From contig OX457057.1 in the NCBI GenBank assembly GCA_949752795.1, positions 103,815,513-103,879,512 of the forward strand: a stretch of DNA of 64,000 nucleotides. Reading direction: 5' to 3'. The notes under the pieces are model-generated. The model searched no databases and was not told the DNA's origin. It saw only the letters and a list, made by a program, of their open reading frames with translations. Shown piece after piece: positions 1-11,643 of the stretch. The position numbers were made by a program, and so were the translations under genes. The first letter of the stretch is position 1. Each line of letters opens with the position of its first letter. This DNA comes from Hyperoodon ampullatus. Lineage: Eukaryota; Chordata; Mammalia; Artiodactyla; Ziphiidae.

Positions 1-111
1 ATGTTCCAGCAGCAACACCAGGAGGAGGGGAGGGCGGTCTCCATAGTGACGTGGAAGAGCCCCTGGGGCCAACACTTGGAGAGAGAAAGTAGACTCTCAC
101 TGTCCTGGGGT

Positions 112-195
112 CCTGTGGTTAGGACTCTGGGCTTTCACTGCCAAGGGCGTGCCTTTGATCCCTGGTCGTGGGAACTAAAATCCCGCAATCTGCCA
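112..195 (+). repeat. Old tRNA-derived SINE fragment
   Basis: The block tgtggttaggactctgggc ... tttgatccctggtcgtggga has the order of a CHR-like SINE head, strongly diverged. Confidence 0.45.
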
Positions 196-3100
196 AAGCC
201 TCAGTTTCCTCATCTGTGAAAACAAGCACTTAGCATAGACCTGCAACAGAATAAGCTAAGTGTTGGCTGTCATTTACTGTAGTTCTGCATAAGCTTATAG
301 ACACAGGATTCAAAGACATTCTAAATGTCACCAAGTTTTGGAGTGCTTCAGCGCCTGGTCAAATGTGCCTTGAGAGGAGTGGGGTTAGAGGTGAGAAATC
401 AAGAGGATCCACCCTCACTGCAACCAGAATCGCTCTGCATGAGTCAGCTTGATGGAGCTTTTATGGAGATTTTAGGGGAAAGGAAAAGGAAGTGTTTTCA
501 CTGCCAGAATTAATCCAAACTGCAAACTGGTGCCAGAATCTCCTCTTCAACATCCTGGCCAAATGGTTGTCCAGTCTTTTCTTAAACACATTCTCTCTGT
601 GAGGCCCCAAACTCATTTGCTTAGTAATTTTCTTGCTCTTTAGAATATTCAGAAGCTCAAACAAATGACGAACAAAGTTTTATTGCCTTGTAAAAGTCCC
701 GTCAGAACTACTTTAATGAAAAGAGCATTGTTCAAAATTAATTGAAGTGCAATACGCTTACAGTAGTGCCACAATACCCACCGCTAGCAATCTTGGCCAT
801 GCTGTTAGTTTGCTTAGCAGAGCTTTTTAATTATAGCGAGCAGAAAGATAATTTTCAGCCTGGACCCTTGTGCAAATTAACACCAATTCTGAATCAATGA
901 AGTTTGAAATAAAAAGATTTTAGTGTTGCTATAGTGATGTTTTCCACTCTGTAGCACTGCTGAGTTTTCCAAGCATTTTCCTATCTGATGTCTTCCTTGA
1001 GCCAGTCCCTCTGAGTTGAGATGAGAATCAAATGAAATTCTACAGGTCAGCACGCTCTGTAAACTGTAAAACTCTGAAAAGGTTTGTCATGAATAAGTTA
1101 TTAGACTGCAGGTTTCTTGACTCTGACTCACAGCCTGGCCTGTCTCCTTAGGCCTCGAGGCCTCTCTTGCTCCAAGGGGATGGAAGATGACTTGAAAGAT
1201 ATCCTGCACATCTGCATGCCTCTGTGTCTTCCAGACCAAGGAGGATGCCAGTGACTGGCCGGCGCTAACACAGATGGGTACACGGAGTGGGGAATGGGGA
1301 AGTGGGTATGTAGTGCTGTCAGGGAGGGGTAGCCAAGGAGTCCCTCATTCATGTAAAAACCTGTCCTTTGGTTTGCAGTAATCACTGCTCTTTGCTCTGC
1401 TTGCACTCGTCACCCCATTTCCATTTTCAGGTTTATATCCGCCTTTCAAGCCCAGGCCAGCCAGCACAAATGCCCCCTCCTTCAGGAGTCAGAATAATTA
1501 TCTCAAGTTCAAGCCATCCCTCCTTCTCCTCTGAACTTTTTCAGCTCTCTGTATTGCTTCTTTCTGTACTGCTTTGTATTGCTACTAGGGAACAAGGTAC
1601 TTTGTTCTCATGAGTTGACAAGCAACCTGAGAGCAGCCCCGTGCAATTGTCATCTTATCTAGTACCCTGCATGACGTCGGGGAGATTGGGGCAGACACTG
1701 CTACTGTACCAACTACCCATTCTCCCCTTCTTCCTTTTAGTAAGTCTTGGCCGAGTCCATGGCTGCCTGGCTAGAGCTGCCTTTCTGATTCCTTTGCAGC
1801 TAGGCATGGCCCTACCCAGTTTCTGCAAAGAGGTAAGAGCAGAAGTTAGGCGACCTTCCACTTCTCATTCCTAATAAGAGTAGCTTGTCCCTTTTGTGCT
1901 CTCCCTTTCCCATGGGCTGGGACACAGAGGTAGCAGAGATGGCAGAGCAAATAGATGGAAGGCACTTGGGTCCCTAGCAAAGCTCCCTAGCCCCTGAGCA
2001 GCTCACCCCAACATTTATATGAGAAACAGATACAGTCCTATTTTTCTTAAGCTATTCTACTTTGGGATCTCTTTATTAAAATTGCTTAGCCTGATCACTA
2101 ATCAGTGTAAGGTGCTCAGTACATTTTAGTGTGTGAATGAATGGATGCATGAATTAATAAAAGAATAAAGAAAATGAGTGCACATATCAGAAAATGACCT
2201 GTTGCCAACTGCAGTTCTGCTTGAAATAACACCTGTCTAATTTTCCTAATGGCATCTCTGGTTTTCCTGGCAGAGAAAGAGCCAGGGAAGAGTTTGGGGA
2301 AGAGAGGGAGGACCTGTGCTTCAGAAGTGGGTCACCAGGGAGTGAAGTGATGGCTTTGCTACCGATTCACTCTCTGTGTGATGTCAGGTTCTACTCCCCA
2401 GGGACCTGCTATCTGAAAACTCAGAAGGGCGTTTTCTAGTGTCAGGAGTTAAGTTGAAATAGCTTGAGCTGGTGGTGTGCAAGGACTGTATCAGATGACA
2501 ATAAAGGACATTTAATGAATCCTCCTGACAAAATTCTTTAAGAAATTCATAGTATTTTGCTGAATGTGCAACCAGCTACCTCTGTAAGGTGAGGCAGCAT
2601 CATGTGGTGGAGAAAAATAATGTGTGATCTACACTCCTCACAGGATTATAGTGCAAAACAAATGACATCATGTGTGCGCAAGTGCTCTTTAAACTACTGA
2701 ACACAGTAATGGGTGGCTGTTGTTTTATCTGCCAGGCAATTTCCTTTGATTATCTATCCATGTGATTCTGGATTGGCTGCTAATCACAGTCCCCTCTCTG
2801 GGGCTAAAAGAGTGAAAGTGACCCAGGTCTGGCCAATCATGGTCCCCAATTTTTTGGCACAGTGATTTGTCTAAGGGGTGAACACGTGACCCAGGCTGAG
2901 CCAATCAGAGCTCATCCCTAAGAAGAGATTGTACTGCCCTGTTCCCTTGGGCTACCAGCTAGGATGAAGTCAGCCTAGAGCTCTTTGCAGCCCTGGGTTC
3001 TGAATGGAGGAAGTGGAGTTCAGAGATGGAGAGGGAGGCTCGGATGGATTGTGTCTGAGGCCAGCTCCACCGCTGTCCTGCAGAAGTACCTGAGCGAATT

Positions 3101-4389
3101 ATGTTTGTTATATGAAAAACTTCCCCTTTTTCCTTAAGTTGATTTGAATTGGGCATCTTTTACCTGAAATGAAAATAATCATGATAAGAAAATGTAACGT
3201 TATTCAAGAGACTTGTTCAAATGGCCCGTGAGAGCTTATTTAGAGATTCTAACCAGGGACAATGCTACTTGAGACTCTAACCACAAATGGCCATCCCTGG
3301 TCTGTAAAAGGCATCCTTTCCCACCAATCATATGGCTTCTAAGGGGACATACACATAGTGGTGAAGGTGGAAGAGGAACCCAACCAGCCAGTGAGTCCAG
3401 TCTAGCCCAACTTGGTGATCACTGGGACAATAGTTTTGCTTGAATATTTCTGAGGATGGGACTGTCACCTCTTCATAAGGCAGGCCACCCTATTGCTGTA
3501 CACCTCTGAATCTCAGACATAAAACCAAATCTGGTCCCTTCAGACTTTTGTCTTGGAAATCCTAGATATCTAGGACTTCAACCTGCCCTACACCTACACC
3601 CCCAGCCCTTCTAAGTGGATGGCTCTTCAGATATGTGAAGATAGAAAACATGTTTCCTCAGTCTTTTCTTCTCTGGACTCTGACCTAATTAATGTATTAC
3701 TGATAATTGTCTCTAGCATTAGAGAAAGGCCTAGATCAACAGGCATGGGACAGGTTCATTTGGTGGGTGGGATGAGAGGAGCAGCAGATGGGCCCTGCAG
3801 AGAGAAGATGAGACCAGCACAGGGGCCCTGAGTGCTTAGGGGCCTAGGAGCTTCTGAAGATGTGGAGGAAATTAGAACACAGTTTCGTCCCATTTGCCAC
3901 TTAGCCAGGCAGGTCGCGTAGGGATATATGCTAGATTTAACCATTCAGCATGCAGTTATCTAGTGCTTGGTAGTGATAAGACACCGTGGGACAAGCACGG
4001 TGCTACAAAGACAGTCCCTGTGCTCCCAGCGTCAGAATCAACGTGCCCGCATCATGGAGATTTCAGGTACATCTTAGACTTTCCCAAGCCTTAGAGTCCT
4101 TGAACTTGGGTAGATGAGACATAGTACTAGACATTCTTAAGAGCTGGGGTGTGGGGCTCAGCTGAGCACATTTCAGGGGAAGGTTACATGAGACCCCCAA
4201 CATGGCGAAAGGGGTAAAGGTCTGATGGAAGAATCAGGGAGCCTGGGGAGCACCGGGAAATTACTCTGAGAGACTGTTGACCTGAGCTTCCGTGGGGACT
4301 TTTCACCACTGGGGTTTGAAGTTTGAGTGCTAATATCTTTCATTTTGAACATTCGTGGGAAAATAGCATTTCAAAATCATATTTGTTCC
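196..4389. other. Gene-free interval
   Basis: No credible exon. Contains ancient repeat debris, including a MIR/L2-like tail near 2095-2165, and a stretch at 2740-2930 with several CCAAT-like boxes that is probably an old repeat. The AT-rich block 660-930 is non-repetitive to the eye. Confidence 0.6.
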
Positions 4390-4856
4390 ATATGGCTACT
4401 GTAACAATATCCCACACTGGATGATTTAACACAGTGATAATTTATTCTCTCACAGTTCTTTCTGGAGACAGAAGTCCATAATCGTGGTGTTAGCAGGGCC
4501 AGACTTTCTTCTAAGGCTCTGGGAGAGAATCCATTCCATGCCTCTTTCATAGCTTTCAGTGACTGCTAACAATCCTTGGCATTCCTTGGCTTGTAGCCAT
4601 ATCAGTCCAGTCCCTGCCTCTGTCTTCACATCGCCTTCACCTCTTCCATCTGTCTGAAACCATCCTCTGCCCTTCTGTTATAAAGACCCTGGTCATCGTA
4701 TTTAGGACCCACTAGATAATCCAGCATAATCTCATCTCAAGATTCTTAATTTAGTTATATCTACAAAGATCTTTTTTTCAAATCAGATAACATTCACAAG
4801 TTATGGAAATTAGGACGTAGACGTATCTTTTGGGGGGGCATCATTCAGCCCTCTGT
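4390..4856 (+). repeat. Ancient interspersed repeat, copy A
   Basis: Shares with copies B and C the order: ...ctgtaacaatat, acagaagtccataat, cttggcttgtag, cttcacatcgcc, then ctcatctcaag. A common mammal-wide repeat; family not assigned. Confidence 0.7.
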
Positions 4857-5020
4857 AAGAATCCATCTTTTGTTAGTACCAAACCATTCTCTCATCTGAA
4901 CCCCAAGCGGTGCTTTTGCTGCCAAAATCAATCCAGAATTGATGCCGGAAATGAACAGTATGTGTGTTACAACCTATGGATGGAAACCCAGCACAATGTT
5001 TACTGGAATATAGAGAAAAC

Positions 5021-5048
5021 ATACACACACACACACACACACACACAC
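5021..5048. repeat. (CA)n microsatellite
   Basis: About 14 uninterrupted CA units. Confidence 0.95.
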
Positions 5049-5651
5049 GCAAAGGAAACATTTTATCTTAAGCCCCTAACACCAAACACAATCTTATTCT
5101 CCTTAGATATATCATCAGCTAGAGTGACTATAAGCACAGTTTGTGTGTTAGTATGCGTGTTATGTATTTTAAAAAGTTACGTGATCAGGATCTATTATTA
5201 TTTTTGTGTGTTGCTTTTGCTTTCAGCTAATAATTTAAAGACCCCTTTTCCATTTATCGTCAGGTCACTTCATCCTTCCCTAGTCTCTCTCTTGCACCAA
5301 CCCCAGACCTTTGGTGTCCAGCAAAGAGATGATTCAGGGGCCTCCTCTTACCTGTAAACTGGACTCTCCTCACCATGTTTGCCCCACTCCAAATAGCTGC
5401 TCCCACTTTATTGCAGTTACCTCCAAGGGACTGTTGCTGCGCAGGTTTGTACTTGAGGGCCCTCCGGAGGAGGGTTGAATATGGTAGCAATAATTGCATA
5501 GGGCCACTGCTTGAGCAGTTACGAGTTAAATTCATTCATTCTTTCATCATTCATTCAAGCAGACCTCTCTGAGTACCTGTTACGTGCAAGGCACCATTCT
5601 AGGTCCCAGGAGATGGGGCAGGGGGTGTAAAGATGATCCCTGCCTCTAAAG

Positions 5652-5831
5652 CAGGGGTCCCAACCCCCGGTCCACACAGCAGGAGGTGAGCAGTGGGTGA
5701 GTGAGTGAAGCTTCACCTGCCGCTCGCTCTCCATCGCTTGCGTTACGCTTGAACCATCCCCCCGCCCCGTCCATGGAAAAATTGTCTTCCACAAAACCTG
5801 CCCCTGGTGCCGAAAAGGTTGGGGACCGCTG
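5652..5831. mobile_element. hAT-type MITE
   Basis: 180 bp with inverted ends (caggggtcccaacc at left; complement of the right end cagcggtccccaacc) and a perfect 8-bp duplication ctctaaag (5644-5651 and 5832-5839). Eight-base duplications are the hAT signature. Too short to encode transposase. Confidence 0.88.
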
Positions 5832-6599
5832 CTCTAAAGCACTTACTGCGATTCCATAACATCCCATCTTTCAGACTGAGAACTTTCAATCCAAAGTAAA
5901 GAAGATAATGTTATGTAAGTAGATGTGGAACGTTGTAAATGCCTCAGTCTTAGTTCTTTACCAGCAGCATTCACACACAACATCTCATTAGAACTGGTGT
6001 TATCACCCTGGTGACGTTGGTAACCTCTCACCGTTTTCAGAGGAGGCAGCAGAAGCTCAGGTGGTAAACTGGTTTGCCCCAAGTTCCCAGCCAATGAGCG
6101 GCAGAGCTGGGATGTGAGTCCAGGTTTCCTCTACTAAGTCTGAGGGATCCTTCCACTCTGCCATGAAACGCTTTGTCTTTTCTCTTTCCCACCTCAACTT
6201 CTGAGCCTTTTGCAGCCTTCCTCCTTTCTCTCCCTCGATGCTCCCAGGACCCCTGGCCCTTAGTGGTACCCTGTCTCCCCACCCTGAGATTGCCTGGGCT
6301 CCCCCCTCTTTATCCAAGAGCTTCTCAGTTCTCTAATTTGATAACTTATGCTAATGAGTGAAAATAGGTCAAACATAGCAAATTTCCAATCCTATTTTAA
6401 GCTCTGGGGAGATGAAGCTTTAATGGAAAGTGAATACAAAGACTAGTTAATGGACTCACTGGCTGAAGGATAAACAACCTCCATCATTATGCAAACGTTT
6501 ACCCAGCACTTATCATCTTGGAGGAAATGAGCTGGGAAGTACATGGGAGGATGTGGTGTAGTTGTGTCCCCTGAGCCAAGGCAAAGAAAGCTCGGAGTT

Positions 6600-6735
6600 G
6601 GGGCCAACCAGAGTTCTGTTTGAGTCCTTGCTGTGAGACCCTGGGCAACCGACAAGCTCTCCGAACTTAGCGTTCAGTGAACTGGAGATAAAATTATCTA
6701 CTTACAAGGTTCTTGTGAGGATTTGATGGGCTAAA
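6600..6735 (+). repeat. MIR SINE
   Basis: tccttgctgtgagaccctgggcaac followed by aaggttcttgtgaggatttga is the MIR core and 3' region. Confidence 0.75.
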
Positions 6736-6770
6736 GTATATAGACATGCCTGCCAGGGGTTAAGAGTTCA

Positions 6771-6793
6771 ATTTTTTTTTTTTTTTTTTTTTT
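6771..6793. repeat. Poly(T) tract
   Basis: Run of about 23 T's after a MIR; probably the tail of a lost or short retroelement. Confidence 0.8.
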
Positions 6794-6940
6794 AATACGT
6801 TAGTTCCTTTCCTTTTCAGAGAGCTTACATTCCAGTTGGGGAGGTAAGCTCACTCATATGAATTGACTTGAGTTTAACTATATTCCAAGGGCTTCGCCCT
6901 TCATGAAACTGCAAAAGAGCCACACACTCTGGGGGAGTGG

Positions 6941-7119
6941 TAAGAGGATGGGACACAAGTAAGACGATGGGGCACAGGTGAGAGGACAGGTGTACAGGTG
7001 AGAGAATACGGACACAGGGGAGAGGGCATGGTGCACATGAGAAAGTAGGGGTACAGGTAAGAAGACACAGGCACAGGTGAGACAGCAGGGGCACAGGTGA
7101 GAGGGCAGGGGCACAGGTG
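6941..7119. repeat. 20-bp minisatellite, about 9 units
   Basis: Tandem units of about 20 bp (type agagggcaggggcacaggtg), clear from 6961 to 7119 with one 19-bp unit. Because 20 is not a multiple of 3, all three minus-strand frames stay open across it, producing spurious ORFs. Confidence 0.9.
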
Positions 7120-7199
7120 TACTGCCAGGTGGGTAGGGCCAAGCACTTATGGGGCTTGAGGGCAGACAAAGGAGGTGGTAGCAGGAAATGCCCCTCCCC

Positions 7200-8737
7200 C
7201 CCGGTGGCATCTTGTCTTCCTTGCACTCTTTATAAACATGTTTGACTTACAAAACTCATACATACTTGTAAAAATAAAAAGTTCAAACAGTGCAAAATTT
7301 TCTAAATTCTTTACAAAATACTGTGAATGGCTTGTCTCCTTCCCCTAGCTCCACGGCACCACAAAGCATGTTAACGATTTGGTGCGGTCTTTCCACACCT
7401 TCGCCCAGGCCCAGGAGAACATATTTTATATATACTGCTTTTGATTTTAAAACAATGGTTCGCCCTAAGGTTGTTCTGAAACTTGCTTTTTGTTGTTGTT
7501 GTTTTTTACACAAAGTCTATCATGGGCCACTTTCCACATCAGTAAATACAGCTCTACCTTGCTGGTTTTTAAAGACATGCGTGGTATTACAGAGCATGGA
7601 TAGAGCATAATTTATTTAACTTCTTCCCAAGAAATTGTCTCCAGTTTTTCACTATTATAAACAATGGTGCACTTTGTTCATTCAACAAATACGGACTGAG
7701 CAGCTACGTGCACCAGGTGCCAGGCTGTGCTTCAGAGACATGAAAATGAGTGAACAGGGTCACAGTCCCCACGGCTAAGGAGCCTGCAGGTAGTCAGGAA
7801 GCAGACTCCAGTGCAGTGGAGACACAGGTAAATGTAAAATTGTCACTGGGAGGCACATAATACACTCAGAGCTGGAAACAGGAGGGTGACCTCCTCAGGA
7901 GACAAAGCAGCACTCCCTGAGGGGATGGCACTGAAGCAGCAGGAGTCAGCCTGGCAAAGGAGAGTTCCAGTTCTCCTGACAGCCTGCAGTGAAAGGAGCT
8001 GAATGTGCCAGGGTTTGTGTGCCGGGACAGATGGTGGACCAGTGGGCAGAGCTAAGAGGGGCCAAGTGCAGGGATGCACAGCAAGGCCTCCTAGACCAGC
8101 TGGAGGAGCTTACCCTTCACCCCCAGAGCCACGCAGACCCACGGGCGGAGGGGCAGGGAGTTTCATCAGCAGGGCAGGACCGGGCCACCAGATTTCCCTG
8201 TGAGAAGCTCACTCCAGCTGCAGAGGGAGGACCAGATGGGAGGAAAGCAGAGGGATGCAGGTAGACCCAATAGGAGGGCTTTGCTCAGGCCAGAGGCGAT
8301 GGGGCTTGGACTATAGTGATGGCTGTGAAGATGGAGGGAAGTGGAGATTTTTAGAAATATTAAGAAAATAAAATAAATGGGGCTAATAGGGTTTTGGTGA
8401 CAGATTGGTTAGGGGAAGGTGAGATGTAAGAGTGACTTGTAGATTTCTGGCCTGTGTACTTTGCATAGTGAAGATGCTGTTCATTGAGATAGGGAACAGG
8501 AAAAGAAGCCACAGAAGGACAGGAGGGAAGGGAGAAAGGAGAGGACAGGACAGGGCTGCTGCTTTTGGTCAGACGTTTGCCATCACTCTCCTTACTACAT
8601 ACACCGAGTCGCAGCAATTATCTCACTTTGATGTGAGTGTTCTCTGTAAGTTTATTTTTCTTTTTTCACACTCCTCAAGAGTGGGATCCACACCTTTTAA
8701 TCCTCAGATCCTCAATGGCCAGTGTAAAGACTATGGT
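7200..8737. other. Gene-free interval, ancient repeats
   Basis: About 7680-8310 resembles an old mammal-wide repeat also seen near 16800-17060, 20660-21440 and 40850-41240 (gaggtgat / gagtcttgaa / ggccttgaagccagg phrases). No conserved coding motif. Confidence 0.55.
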
Positions 8738-9095
8738 GAGTGTATTAGTTTCCTAGGGCTGCTGTTACAAATTACTAAAGCTGGGAGGCTTAAAACCACG
8801 AAATTTAATCTCATAGTTCCAGAGGCCAGCAGTCCAAAATCAAGGTGTCAGCAGGGTCACATTCTCTCTGAAAGATCTGGGGGGAAATCTTCTTTGCTTC
8901 TTTCAGTTTTAGGAGCTCCAGGCATTCCTTGATTTGGGCAGCATAACTCCAATCTCTGCCTTTGTCTCCCTCTGCCTTTCTCTTAATACCTGTCATTGGA
9001 CTTAGGGCCTGCTCTAAACCCAGAATGGTCTCACCTCGAGATCCTTAGTTACATCTCCCAAGGCCCTTTTTTCAATGCCTAACAAGTACCCCAGA
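8738..9095 (+). repeat. Ancient interspersed repeat, copy B
   Basis: Starts gtattagtttcctagggctgc and matches copies A and C. Its end continues after the inserted L1 at about 9302. Confidence 0.7.
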
Positions 9096-9099
9096 TCTT

Positions 9100-9310
9100 A
9101 TTCTTTGTTTTTTAATTGAAGTATAGTTGATTTACAATATTTCAGGTATACAGCAAAGTGATTCAGTTACATATAGATATATATTCTTTTCCAGAATATA
9201 TATAACATATATAATTCTTTTCCAGATTTTTTCCATTATGGATTATTACAAGATATTGAATATAGTTCCCTATGTTATGCAGTAGCTCCTTGTTATAACA
9301 AGTGCCCCAG
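9100..9310 (-). mobile_element. L1 3' end fragment, minus strand
   Basis: taattgaagtatagttgatttacaa followed by cagcaaagtgattcagtta is the reverse complement of the L1 3' terminus. It splits an ancient repeat: agtaccccagatcttattct occurs on both sides (about 9087 and 9302), giving a probable duplication. Confidence 0.8.
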
Positions 9311-9329
9311 ATCTTATTCTTAAAACCCA

Positions 9330-9953
9330 CTGAAGCCTGCTGATGTGAATGTAAAATGGTGCCACCACTATGGCATTTTCTTAAAAAATTAAACATACAC
9401 CTACCATCTAATCCAACTATTCCACTTCTACGAATTTACCTAAGAGAAAAGAAAGCACAAGTCCACACAAAGACTTGTATGCAAATGTTCATAGCAGCTT
9501 TCTTTGTAAAAGTCAAAAACTGGAAACAACCCAGATGTCCACCAATAGGTGGATGTATGAACAAATTGTAGTGTATCCGTACAGTAGAATCTTTCTCAGC
9601 AATAAAAAGGGATAAGCCACACAGCAACATGGATGAATCTCAAAATAATTATGCTGAGTGAAAGAAGCCAGATAGAAAAAGAATGCATACTGAATAATTC
9701 TGTTTATATAAAACTCTAGAAAATGCAAACTGATCTGTAGTGACAGAAAGCAGATCAATGGTTAATTGGGGATAGGAGAGGTTGAGGGAGAAACTACAAA
9801 GGGATACAAGGAAACATTTGCGGATGATGGATGTGTTCATTCCCTTGATCATGGTAGTGTTTATACGTGTGTCAAAACTTATCAGATTGTGCACTAAATA
9901 TATGCAGTCTATTGTATAGCAATTATACCTCAATAAAACTTTTTTTTTAAAAA
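9330..9953 (+). mobile_element. Older L1 3' end, plus strand
   Basis: Order of phrases (atccaactattccacttct, caaatgttcatagcagc, aacccagatgtccacc, agcaataaaaaggg, cctcaataaaac) is the L1M-type 3' end. A CHR SINE is inserted at its tail. Confidence 0.75.
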
Positions 9954-9963
9954 CACACTGGAG

Positions 9964-10183
9964 GGCTTCCCTGGTGGCGCAGTGGTTGAGAGTCTGCCTG
10001 CCGATGCAGGGGACACGGGTTCGTGCCCCGGTCTGGGAAGGTCCCATATGCGGCTGGGCCCATGAGCCATGGCCACTGAGCCTGTGCGTCCGGAGCCTGT
10101 GCTCCGCAACGTGAGAGGCCACAACAGTGAGAGGCCCGCGTACTGCAAAAACAAACAAACAAGAAAAAACAACAAAAAAAAAC
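9964..10183 (+). mobile_element. Short-form CHR SINE, plus strand
   Basis: Complete tRNA-derived SINE starting gggcttccctggtggcgcag, with an A-rich tail. Flanked by the duplication cacactggag (9954-9963 and 10184-10193). It is one of only two full copies in plus orientation. Confidence 0.93.
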
Positions 10184-10788
10184 CACACTGGAGAATTTTT
10201 AATTAAGGTAGAGGCATGATCAGATTTTTAAATATCTTCCAGTTGTACAAAAATGGGAAGACACCAGAGATGGGGAAACCAGCTAAGGCATAATTATGTA
10301 CATAGTTAGGTAAGAGAGGAAGTGCTGATTCATTGATTTTAATTGCTGTGTGGTATTCCATTGTGGCAATATGCTATAATTTATTTATCCATTTGCTCAT
10401 GGAAGGATATTTAGGTTATTTCCAATTGTTTAGTATTACAAAAATACCTTAATGAATACTCTTGTAAATTTCTCTGAGTACTCACATGTGATTGCATCTC
10501 TAATGAAATACCTACAGGTGGAATTGTTAAGTCATACAGTGTGAGTGCCTTCAGGTTTACTAAATATGTCTCTATTGCTCTCTCCAAAGTAATTGCAAAA
10601 ATATTCACTCCTGTCAGTATTTTATGAAAGTTCCCATTGTTCTACATTTTCATCAACACTTGGCATTATCAAAATTTTAAAATTTTGATGGGGGGAGTGG
10701 GAGGCCACCACGGGGGAGGTGCCCCGGGCAGCTGGGATGCCTGCGTGACCATAACCCGGTCCGGGGCCAGGTGGGACCACGAGGACAC

Positions 10789-10989
10789 ATGGCAGAGCCT
10801 GCTCCATTATCTCTGACTTTTGAGGGTGTGGCCGTTTATTTCTCAGAGCAAGAATGGCAGAATTTAGAGGTATGGCAGAAGGAGCTTTACAAGCAAGTAA
10901 TGAGAACCAGTTATGAGATTCTTGTTTCTCTAAGGGACACGGGTTTGAGCCCTGGTCTGGGAAGATCCCACATGCTGCGGAGCAACTAA
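10789..10989 (+). CDS. KRAB-A-only ORF with SINE-encoded tail, 66 aa
   Basis: The ORF begins MAEPAPLS and encodes a KRAB A box ([15 protein letters not shown]...[18 protein letters not shown]), the transcriptional repression module of KRAB zinc-finger proteins. It then reads into the SINE for about 18 residues and stops at 10987-10989. There are no zinc fingers. The usual DV and MLE residues that contact TRIM28 are altered (EGV, MRT), so it resembles variant KRAB domains that bind TRIM28 poorly. The KELYKxVMRxxYExLVSL pattern recalls the ZNF212/282/398/746/777/783 group, but I cannot assign the parent. Whether it is expressed is unknown; it may simply be an intact stretch of a dead retrocopy. 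Confidence 0.4.
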   Translation: MAEPAPLSLTFEGVAVYFSEQEWQNLEVWQKELYKQVMRTSYEILVSLRDTGLSPGLGRSHMLRSN

Positions 10990-11165
10990 GCCTGTGCGCC
11001 ACAACTACTGAGCCTGCACTCTAGAGCCCGCGAGCCACAACTACTGAAGCCCGCGCGCCTAGAGCCCGTGCTCCTCAACAAGAGAAGCCACCGCAATGAG
11101 AAGCTTGTGTACCGCAATGAAGAGTAGCCCCCACTCGCCGCAACTAGAGAAAGCCCATGGGCAGC

Positions 11166-11171
11166 AATAAA
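11166..11171 (+). terminator. SINE-supplied AATAAA of the KRAB chimera
   Basis: AATAAA in the SINE tail about 8 nt before the presumed end of the copied transcript, followed by a short A-rich stretch (aaaag). The full-length long SINE at 59718-60074 has aacaaa at the equivalent position, so one change created the signal. Confidence 0.55.
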
Positions 11172-11311
11172 GACCCAACAAAAGATCAAATGGGTGTGAA
11201 GTGGTGTATTAATGTGGGTTTGGTTTGCATTTCCTTAATGGCTAATCATGTTGATCACCTTTTCATTTGTGTATATTCTTAGGAGAAATATCTATTCAAA
11301 TACTTTGCCCA

Positions 11312-11512
11312 TTTTTTTTTGCGGTACACGGGCCCCTCACTGTTGTGGCCTCTCCCGTTGTGGAGCACAGGCTCCAGACGTGCAGGCTCAGCGACCATGG
11401 TCCATGGGCCCAGCCGCTCCGTGGCATGTGGGATCTTCCCGGACCGGGGCACAAACCCGTGTCCCCTGCATCGGCAGGCGGACTCTCAACCACTGCGCCA
11501 CCAGGGAAGCCC
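11312..11512 (-). mobile_element. Short-form CHR SINE
   Basis: Complete minus-strand copy with duplication ctttgccca (11303-11311 and 11513-11521), inserted in an old L1. Confidence 0.92.
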
Positions 11513-11643
11513 CTTTGCCCAATTTTAAAGTGGGCTATAAGAGTTGGGTTATAACAGTTCTCTATTTGTTCTGAATACTGAACCATTATCAGATATATGA
11601 TTTGCAGGTATTTTCTCCGTTTCTTGGGTTGTCTGTTCCTTTT

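Larger units (their letters stand above)
10691..11178 (+). pseudogene. Chimeric KRAB-exon/CHR-SINE retrocopy
   Basis: A GC-rich leader (about 10691-10788) is followed by an uninterrupted KRAB-A coding segment (10789-10933). At 10934 the sequence switches abruptly to the interior of a long-form CHR SINE (GGGACACGGG onward) and runs to its 3' end with AATAAA at 11166-11171. In intact SINE copies here the same GGGACACGGG is preceded by an AG (for example 10008-10009), an ideal splice acceptor. The simplest reading is a spliced transcript (leader, KRAB-A exon, SINE-derived last exon) that was retroposed into an old L1, whose sequence resumes at about 11190 (gggtgtgaagtgg). No clean target-site duplication is visible; only atggg is shared at both edges. 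The alternative is an independent SINE inserted in a KRAB retrocopy, but a SINE lacking its head exactly at the AG makes that less likely. Confidence 0.7.

Noticed and set aside
4830..5357. 175-aa plus-strand ORF
   Set aside because: Runs through a CA microsatellite (THTHTH) and the end of an ancient repeat; no start context or homology recognised.
6941..7119. Possible CRISPR-like array
   Set aside because: Units are directly adjacent with no unique spacers and the genome is mammalian; it is a minisatellite.
6825..7226. 133-aa and two overlapping minus-strand ORFs
   Set aside because: Produced by the 20-bp minisatellite, which keeps all three frames open; no domain.
8432..8932. 166-aa plus-strand ORF
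   Set aside because: Its second half is the ancient repeat beginning at 8738 and the first half has no recognisable domain; chance ORF.
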